From positions 11,656,001-11,720,000 of the forward strand of contig CM114275.1 in the NCBI GenBank assembly GCA_050084515.1: 64,000 nucleotides of DNA. Direction: 5' to 3'. Positions within the stretch are counted from its first letter, which is position 1. Each line of letters begins with the position of its first letter. Source of the DNA: Blasia pusilla. Taxonomy: Eukaryota > Marchantiophyta > Marchantiopsida > Blasiales. Made by a program: the position numbers and the translations under genes. The notes below the pieces were generated by a model. That model saw nothing but the letters and a program-made list of their open reading frames with translations. It was not told the DNA's origin and made no database searches. Positions 55,573-64,000 of this stretch are shown piece by piece.

Positions 55573-56069
55573 ACGCCTCTCGTATGAGTTCTCCCGCTCC
55601 TACTCTCGCTCTTTGCCGCTCTAAGCGATTTAAACCCTAGAATGAAAACTTTTGAAAGAGTCAATAGTTTTTTTTTTTCAATCCAAACCAGAAGTGTGAT
55701 TTAGCTTGGAGATGAGCTAGCCTTTGCCACCCTCTTGACTCAAGTTCGAATCCGTAGAACCCATCTCCTTTCATTAATTGGGCTTCAAATTTATGGCCCT
55801 TAAAGGTTAGTAAATATGATTTTTGAATTTTTTTTTCCTTTGGCTAGCTCTATAATTTTTAAATAGGTGACATATGGACCAATACATGGTTGACACACGT
55901 ATCCACTTTTATAATCCCAAAAATCCCCCTTACTATCTTGGACATCTTCCATGTACAACCAACAAATTATTAACACCCTATTTTTCTTATAAGCCTTGCC
56001 CTATATAAAAAATACCCTTAAGTTTTTCCACAAAACTTTATAAGTCTTCCCCAAAATCTAATTAAAAAA

Positions 56070-57665
56070 CCCTATACTTTGTCGTACGTGATGGGTCTCT
56101 TCCGTGGAAGTGAGATCCCGAGCATGATCGTTCTGTAGGTAGATGGTATCATTGAGTCTCCAATCTTGAAGAGTGGGTAGATTGTATTCATTTTCCATTC
56201 TAGCGAGAGTCCACGTTGAACTGCAGTATTGAATATTCTAGTGGGGGTTGGGCCAATTGCCTCACTTGAAAATTTAAACATCTGAGCCTGGCACCCTAGG
56301 TCATCCTCTCGTTTGTTATGTAGCCTTCTAAGGCCTGATGTGATATCTTCAATGGTGAAGAGGTCCGGTAGATCTCCGATCCCATTCGGCCAGGGGTCGG
56401 TGGGAGTAGCACTGTTGGAGGGGTCAAGTTGGGTACCATATGTGGTCCAGATCTGTAGATCTTGGAGTGGAATGTTGTTATGTCCATTCTTGAGTATTCT
56501 CTAGAATTTGGCCGATTGGTATTTTATCTGTTCTGTGAACTCTGTGATCTTGATGGCAATGTATTTGTGTTTCTTACAATGTACCAATCATTCGTAAGTT
56601 TTCTACAACAATCGAGTGTGTGGAGAGTGTGGATCCTCCCTCAACCGGTAATTCAGCTTCTTGTGGGCCTCTTTGCAATCCTTTTCAAACCAGGGTTGGG
56701 AGAAGAACGTAGAAGTTGATCTAATATGTTTGCCTCCAAATAGTTAGAAATATAAGAAATATATTGTCTTGCAACACTGAAGTAGGATGTTGGTGAACTC
56801 AGTCGTGTTCACCATGGGTGAGCACTCTATAAGAGCCTTTTTTACGAGTGTGAGGATTTCACCTTTCTTTTCTTGAAGGAAAGTGTATCGACATTTGGTC
56901 GACATTGTTATATTTTTGCAGTCTCTAGGGTGGTTTTGGAGACCATGATGTCAAAGTAGAGTGGTTCATGATCGGATTCTAGAATGGGTGTGACACGGAC
57001 ATTGGCAACCATATATGGTGGTTGATGTACTTCCCCAATCAAGTAGTCAACCACTAATGTCAAGGTTTCTCTATTGGAGGTAGAGTGTCCAGCGGCAGTG
57101 CGACCTCCTAACGGTTGCCACATAGCCATGCCATTGGCGAGTACCAAACAATGTGTTAAGAAAAGTTGGATAAGGTTCTTTCCATTGGCTAATTTTTCCA
57201 TGTTCACTGAAGTGCGCTGCAGGTGTGGGAAGAATACTTCTCCGAGAGACCCGTCTCCCGACTGAGCATTAATCCCTTCCACGTCGGTGTTGTTTGACAT
57301 GTAAATTGGAGCTTGAGTGTTGGTCGTTCTCCCGTTGAAATCTCCTACTATAAGGATATTTCCCTCTTTATGTGGTGCTCAATAGATGTAAAGAGATCCT
57401 CATACGGGAATTCTTTTTTGAGCACAATAGGAATGAAGTAGCAAACTGCAATGAGGAGATCTTTCAGTAAGTCGCTTCTTTGGTGGCCTTGACCCAGAGG
57501 AAGTGTTTCTCGTCATCAATGTCGGCTATGGAGACAGAAGGTTGTAACCATGGTGCTACCAAGCATGCCAGGCCACTATGTCCTTTGTTGTTACTGTTTG
57601 TGATGGGTTGTGGATAACTAAGACCTGGAAGTCCTTTGTATTGGGAGTGCGGTTGGAATCATGTT
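56070..57665 (-). mobile_element. LINE 2: endonuclease and RT 5' part
   Basis: On the minus strand, after the (TC)n tract, broken frames give endonuclease pieces. These include the C-terminal part VVDYLIGEVHQPPYMV and TPILESDHEPLYFDI (57090-56930), whose SDH is the catalytic end of the APE-type nuclease. RT fingers follow at 56281-56072: LSLEWKMNTIYPLFKIGD, then PSTYRTIMLG. The RT palm is absent, so the element is incomplete or truncated. Stops are frequent. Confidence 0.65.
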
Positions 57666-57672
57666 CATGTGT

Positions 57673-57868
<196 letters not shown>

Positions 57869-60800
57869 TCATTAAGTAATGTGTGTCGTAGTCTTGCGAC
57901 CATAGACCCCGCGCCCTGGTTGGATGGTGCTTGAGACTGGGATGGGTGTAGAGAGAGAAGCAAGTGAAGAAGGTACCATATGAGAGGAGGGAGACACTCT
58001 CATATAGTGTGAGTGCTGACCAAACAATGTGTTTGTGCGGAGCTTCCAAGTGTCAACCAAGAAAATCTTCACCACACAATCTACTTTACCTGATTGGGAT
58101 CCCCAATAGACATTACTTACCAAAGGTCAGCAGACTTTGGGCAATGAATCAAGCCTCATCTGAATGTGTTGAACAATTCTGGTGCTACTAGCTTAGCAAT
58201 ATCAACATATGCTCTTGCTCTGTGTGTTGTGAATTTTGCGAAGGAGACCAAGTAATGACTAGAGGTTTCGTCCCCATCATCACACAAGGCGCAAGAGTTT
58301 AGTTGTGTTCCCATCCTGCTTTTCTTATGGTTCAGGGGATTGCCCCGTCTTGAACTTGAACTTGAGCCGGGTTCCCAAGCAAGGGGTTCCCAAGAAATAG
58401 TTCTTGATTACGCCCTCTCGGGATATACCGTCAAAAGTGAGAGGTCGACATTTTCATGGCTTCCTCCATTCTGCTGAGCGCGTTTGCTCACGCTTTGGTT
58501 ATGGTATCCACAAATGCTTTCTCATCTTGCTCCCATAGTTGAGGCCTGCTACGGGAGCTTGATGCTTGCACAATCTCTTGAACTTTTTCGCCCAAGATTT
58601 GGCCTGTTTTACGGGTCTTCTTTGGGTCCGGTTTTCCCCATCACCTCTTTAGGATAGCAATGGGAGTCCATTGTCTCAGCTGCCTCCGCCATTTCAACTT
58701 GGCGATGTCGTCTATCCTCCAAGGGTTCCACACCTAGTTCTGATCTCACACCAACGCTGGTCGTTCGTGATGACGTTGACATTATACCCCAAAACGCCTT
58801 CACCGACTTCAAGCCTATCCCTTTGTTTGGTGTTGGCATCCCACACTGCTGCCCGTATTCCAGCGAGGGATAAATGGTATGCAAAATGACACACGCTTTA
58901 CTTACGATGTGATGTCCCAAGATCAGAGGAATCTGGACAAACCGTTCACCTTCTTGTGGCCTTTCAAGTAGTCTTCTTGATGTGTGCATCCCACATGCAA
59001 TCTTCCGAGAATTCTATGCCCGATAGGTGTAGGTAGCCACACGGGGATCTCTTGGTCACCCTAGTACCACTGTTGGTCTTGGTCCTCCTCCTTGCCATTG
59101 AAAATCATCACACCGCACTTCAAGACATTTGCCTCCATGCCCCACATGTCACACCAGATCTTGGTCGTGAGATCATCTATTGGAGTTTCTCTCCTGTTTC
59201 CTCGAGGCCACCAAAGTCATCAGCAAACATGAGGGCAACAATAGAGTTGTTTCCCACCCGTATGCCTAGTCCACTATCCTCCATTTCTTCCAATAGGGAA
59301 TTCACTTAAAATGTTGAAGAGGGTGGGGAGAGCGGGCATCCTTGAGCCACTCCTTGCTTGATGTCGAATGTCCCACTCTTTTGGCCATTCTCTAGAACTC
59401 TACTCCTTGTGTTCGGTACATCTTCTCCACCACCCTCCACATTTTCCCTCTCGCCCGCCTTCCACAAAGCTATAAGAAAGCCGTCACGCCATACAAGGTG
59501 TCGTATGCCTTCTTGAGGTCCAAGAAGAAGCAATAGGTGGATTTCCCCTCTTTTTCCTACCCTGGATGATCCGATCAAGGTGAAGATGTGGTCCATGCAT
59601 CCTTGGGCTTGCCGGAAGCCACCTGGCCTTCCTTGATGACAATTCTCCTCCGGTACATAGAGATCTATTGTTGAGTATACGGCAGAGGAGCTTCCGACTA
59701 CACTCAAGCAATGTAATACCCTCAGAGTTTCTAGGTCTTCTTCGCTCACCCTTCTTGAAGAGGTTCACGATGACTCCCATCCGCCATCTTTGTGGGATGA
59801 CTTCGCCCGCTTGAGACCAGGTTGAAGAGACTCACTAGAGAACGAGCCATAGCAAAGATCGCCATACTTCAATGTGCTCATTCACAAGCTCATCATCACC
59901 GCTTTGTGGTTCACAAGTCCTTTGATCGCTGCTCCCACCTCAGCCAGGGAGAACCAATCATTATATGGGTTGCCCATCTCAACCTCATCATCCGCCTTCT
60001 CTCCCCTGTGTATCTTAACAAAATCCTCCACCACCCTCTCAAGTTCTCGCTCTTCAAGGGATGTCCGAGCGGGCTTCGCCTAACTCCTTCTAATGGCCTT
60101 CCAACACATGTCGGATCTGTTTAGTTGTGGTCACCATTCCACCGTCTTTTCTCTTCAAGGCCTTTACGTCGTTTTTTGTCCCCTGGCCTTGCTCAATTTC
60201 TGCACTTCCATCCATAACTTTTTCTCGATTCTCGGTGAAATTCTCATTGATGGATGAGTATGTGGCTTGGTTCATTTTCTTCTTGTGCATGCGCACGAAG
60301 ACGGGTTTCTGCGAGGGGCACATACTCGCCCACAAGGATGCATCGTCCCTGGCTTTGGCACTTGTGACATACACTTCCCTTCGTTTGGCAATGGCGCCTT
60401 GAGTTCCAAGGACCACCATTTGACGGCTCTGCGCATATAATCAATTTCTGCCGACGGCCAGATCTCGGCGGCATCTATCACTCCATGCTCCCACCATGCA
60501 CCATATCCATAGTTGTTCTTGTGAACCCAAAGGTATTGACGGTAGATTCAATGAAAGTGTCAAATGCCAAGAGATTTTCTTCCAGCTTGCCAATGTACAC
60601 CTTCTTGTTGCCCTCATCTTGAAGTCCTCTATCCTCCATTTCTTGATCACCTCTTCACCGGGTTTGGTCGAGCATTTTAGCCTTTGTCTGCAACTCTGTC
60701 CAAACCAATGAATGATCTCGATCTTCCAATGTCTGTCGCATCCATTGTGATCTTCCCACTACGTGTGTAGAGTCCCTCATCCTGCCTATGTAGTCCACAA

Positions 60801-60930
60801 TGGAGCTCTCATTCTCCTTGAAGTTGACCCTAGTCCAAGCGGGGATCCCACCTTATGCCTATCATTAAGTGCCATCAGTTGAAGTTCCCTCAACATCGTG
60901 ATCAGCCGTGTGCCATTGCCATTCACTCTC

Positions 60931-62089
60931 TGTAATGTCTAAGTGTTTCTTATTTACAGTCAATTGTAGAGTTCGATCCCCAAGAGGATCATTGTTGGAT
61001 GAAAAGAGAGTATAAAGTGATGATTATGTTGTAAAAGTGTAATTGATTATGTAATTCAAATGTAATATTCCAGTAACATCTTCCGATCCTTTTTAGTACC
61101 TATGTTTTCTTCTTCAATTCTCTCGAGTGGAGTTTAAAGTACGCTCAGGCAATTTATTCTCTCGACATCTCGGAACCTCACAGAGACCTCAAGAATAAAG
61201 CTGGCTTCTCCTACTTTTGAACTCAACTGGTAAGGCAAAGTTACTCTCTGTCAAACAGATTTTCATACAACTTTATGATGATTATTCCATTGATGAGAAA
61301 GGTTACTGATTCACTCTTCACTCTGGACCCAAAAGAATATTCAGACATAAGCATCGCACATCAGAATGAATGAATGAATGCTTTACTACTCCATCAAGAA
61401 TTGGAAGACTTCAAAGTATATACAAGCTCGAGAGGGTACAACTCTCTTGCTTGGACCATTCCTACAGCATAAGGACGTCATGAGCGAATGATAATAATAG
61501 CTTCTGTCCTGTTTCTTAAATATTCTCAAGAGTAGGAGCGTTTCTATGATCCAAAGCGTTCTTGATGAAGTTGGTGTCTCTTCAATATCTGTAACTACCT
61601 AGATCTATGGTTCTCTTAGCTTTTCCTACGATCCCTGTGAATCCGCGGTACAAAATTGTTCTAACTACCAATTTGATACAAAGGGTCGCGCCCTTTCCTA
61701 GTCTAATTGTTTAAACTATGTGTCGGTTCGAATCACAATCATGCTGAGCTTCGCTGCGCTGAATTTCCGGAGGACGAAGTTCTTCATTCTCTTCGTGCTT
61801 CGTTCTTCGTTCTTCGTTCAAGAGCGAAGTACCTTGTATACAGAGCTTCGTTAGACTTTGTTAAGCTTCGCTGAGCTTCGCGTTGATCCTTTATACTTCG
61901 TTACAGCTTTTGATTCTCCTCTAAGGCAAATCCTTGATCTTCCATCTCTCTGCCTTGTCTTAGGAGCTTGGTGATTCACTTATTCTTCTTCATAATAATA
62001 GATAATCATAATAAAAATCATAATATACAAGAGTCTTCGTTGAATAAAAAGATATATTCTTCAAGATTACAAAATTGTGGTTATCACAC
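60931..62089 (-). mobile_element. Solo LTR of family B inside LINE 1, target duplication CTCTC
   Basis: On the minus strand it starts TGTGATAACCACAATTTTGT at 62089 and ends ATTACA at 60931, about 1.16 kb. CTCTC flanks it on both sides (60926-60930 and 62090-62094). The LINE endonuclease reading frame is split precisely here. No internal retrotransposon sequence is present, so it arose by LTR-LTR recombination. Confidence 0.92.
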
Positions 62090-62578
62090 TCTCACATCTC
62101 CAAACATCCCGATCTCTGCTTGGGGATCGGTGCCTTGCCCCACCCAGCTGTTGAAGTCTCCCAACAAGACTATGTTCCCCTTTTTCTGGAACCCAAGGCA
62201 ATCAATTTTCACACTATCAAACGTTGCCTCTATTAAGACAGATTCACTGCTTGTAGGCATGTAAATACACCCGATATACATATCCCCGAGTTGCACTCGG
62301 CGGACTTTGACCCATATGTTGTGCTCATACTCGAGCCCCTGTCTTTGATGATCTCACACTGGCCCACCATGAAGTCTCTCGATGAAGAACCGACACCCTT
62401 CATACTCTGTTGTTGTTCGGTTTGTCTTTGATGATCTCACACCTGTCCACCATTAAGTCTCTGATGAAGAACCCGACACCCTTCATACCTCTATTGTTGT
62501 TGCCTGGGTGGTGCACATCTTTCCAAACCATGCATAGTGTGGTACATGGGGTATCTCCATTAACTTGGTTTCCTAAGT

Positions 62579-62717
<139 letters not shown>

Positions 62718-62760
62718 CATTGTTAGCATGGAAGCTAGTGGAAGGATACACTTCAAGTAG

Positions 62761-64000
62761 TTTTTTTGTTTGAGTCTAGAGAAGTATATCAAGGGATCTT
62801 TGTGCCTAAACGTGAAAAACCTATTCGCACTTCCATAGGAAATCTGGTGCTTCTAAAGTCTCCTTGAAATTAGGAGGATCGCTGAGAATTTAAGTTGCGG
62901 ATTGCTTGGATGATATGTCAATTTGAGTGAGATAATGGAATGGTGAGCTACCACAAATGAGCAACTGGAATGCATTGTTTAATGAGTGGGGAAGTCTCAA
63001 GATTGATGAGGCTTCTTTGGAAAAGATATGTGAGGCGCAAATTGAGTGAACTCAATGCACACTAAATATGGAAGGTACAATGAGATAAAAAAAGAATGTG
63101 TTAGCATGCGTAAGGGAGCGACGAGAATTCAAACCTCGGATATTCTTCATGCGTCACAATGAAATGCCGATGTCTTCAATTGTTGCAAAATGTATGACGA
63201 GATTGTGTAAGAACAACGAGCAATCCAACTCACAGAGAAAAAATAGAGTGGACGAGAAACGAAGAAAAGCTTCAAACATATGTGTCAGCAAGAAATGGTT
63301 CAGAACGAGGATGAAACACTGTCGTACATGACGTAGAAGACTTGTGTGATAACCACAAGGCAAGTGTGCAAATCTAAATCAATTTGATGATAGAAGGGGC
63401 ATCTTGATACATATGATAAAGATTGTTGCGAAGAATATTGAAAGGAAATAGGAAACAAAAATGAAGCAACGCAATGGTAGCAGGCAGCTGAACCACAAAT
63501 TTGAAGAAACCAAAAACATAGGAGCGCAAAGGATGCATATACTTCTGCCACAAAGGTAACGAAGAGAGCTGTCACGTCTTTTAGGAAAGATCGGTGAGAT
63601 CTAGTAGAGCGCCTTCGTGAGTAGTGGAGGATAGGCTCAATATCTCTAGGATGACCTACTGAGGCCCCACGAAACCTGAGAGAGTAGGTTTCCCCTTTGT
63701 TTCGGCTCATTTGGAGCCATATTGAGGAACCTACTATTTTAGGTAAGTACCATATTGAGTATATGATCAATTTTCTATTTTTTGTAAGTTGCCCTTGACC
63801 TCCTACATGAGGTCAAGAGCCAAGGAGGTGACTTGGGAGCATAGGTTATCATGGAGAGAGTTTGGGAGAGGGGAGGGGTATACCTCAATGAGAGAGAGCT
63901 TGAGAGCTCATTCTCTCTTTGTTGAACCTCTTGGCATGAGGCGGCAAAGCTATGGTCTTGCTTGCCTTGTGTGTGTAACCCAAGCCTCTCATTAGGAGAG
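62761..64000. other. No supported gene; repeat at 63690-63850
   Basis: Short frames without recognisable domains. The block 63690-63850 is the second copy of the repeat at 38310-38460 (CATATTGAGGAACCTACTAT, then GTCAAGAGCCAAGGAGGTGA). No phosphatase-like sequence follows it here. Confidence 0.5.

Noticed and set aside
55101-55664. An SR-type protein with Arg-Ala-Arg-Ser repeats
   Set aside because: It comes from a 12-bp tandem repeat joined to a microsatellite; no RNA-binding domain or splice structure is seen.

Overview
This is a repeat-dominated stretch of a plant-lineage nuclear genome. Two intact spliced genes encode proteins I recognise as plant-type: a secreted or ER thioredoxin-fold protein at 780-1995 and the chloroplast double co-chaperonin CPN20 at 31691-33344. 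Two broken fragments resemble other plastid proteins: a cpSRP43-type chromodomain at 54404-54865 and an LSF2/SEX4-type glucan phosphatase segment at 38396-38578. Short GT-AG introns, long intergenic spacing, old nested transposons and large (GA)n tracts fit a large-genome streptophyte. A charophyte alga is my best guess, but the species cannot be named from the sequence alone.

Layout, left half. The thioredoxin-like gene is followed by AT-rich intergenic DNA (2.0-3.9 kb). Then comes a packed run of elements: a decayed reverse-transcriptase element (4.5-6.15 kb), Mutator-like copy A (6.15-7.79 kb), a Ty1/copia protease-integrase remnant (7.84-9.06 kb, minus), a 5'-truncated LTR of family A with a gag remnant (9.06-10.86 kb, plus) and a Ty3/gypsy pol with a C-terminal PHD finger (11.6-14.86 kb, minus). 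A second family-A LTR (14.87-16.36 kb, minus) carries a long internal coding region without reverse transcriptase (16.36-21.8 kb). Mutator-like copy B (22.6-27.15 kb), a gypsy RNase H fragment and another LTR-A piece complete this block.

Layout, right half. The CPN20 locus sits in the least transposon-rich part (29-34 kb). Further right are an RT fragment, a ~112-bp tandem repeat, the phosphatase fragment, a three-copy unclassified repeat, a solo LTR of family B with an intact target duplication (42.43-43.0 kb) and Mutator-like copy C (44.4-46.4 kb, minus). These are followed by a gypsy pol (47.4-49.26 kb, minus), a hAT transposase remnant (49.4-50.3 kb, minus), a family-B 3' end with LTR (50.3-52.25 kb), PHD-like fragments, LINE tails, the cpSRP43-like fragment and two LINEs on the minus strand (56-62.8 kb) bounded by (GA)n tracts. 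A second solo LTR of family B interrupts the LINE endonuclease.

The most unusual signal is a family of ~27-bp imperfect palindromes, with arms close to GCAACCCGTCGGA and its reverse complement. They occur in five arrays (19.7-20.6, 22.1-22.6, 24.9-25.2, 43.2-44.35 and 46.7-47.0 kb) and as single copies at the same place in Mutator-like copies A and B. In array 1 the palindromes recur every 61-65 bp with dissimilar spacers. Three of the arrays lie in positions that look like introns of transposon genes. I know of no described element with this organisation, and I consider this the best candidate for a new system here. No RNA gene was found that I could support.
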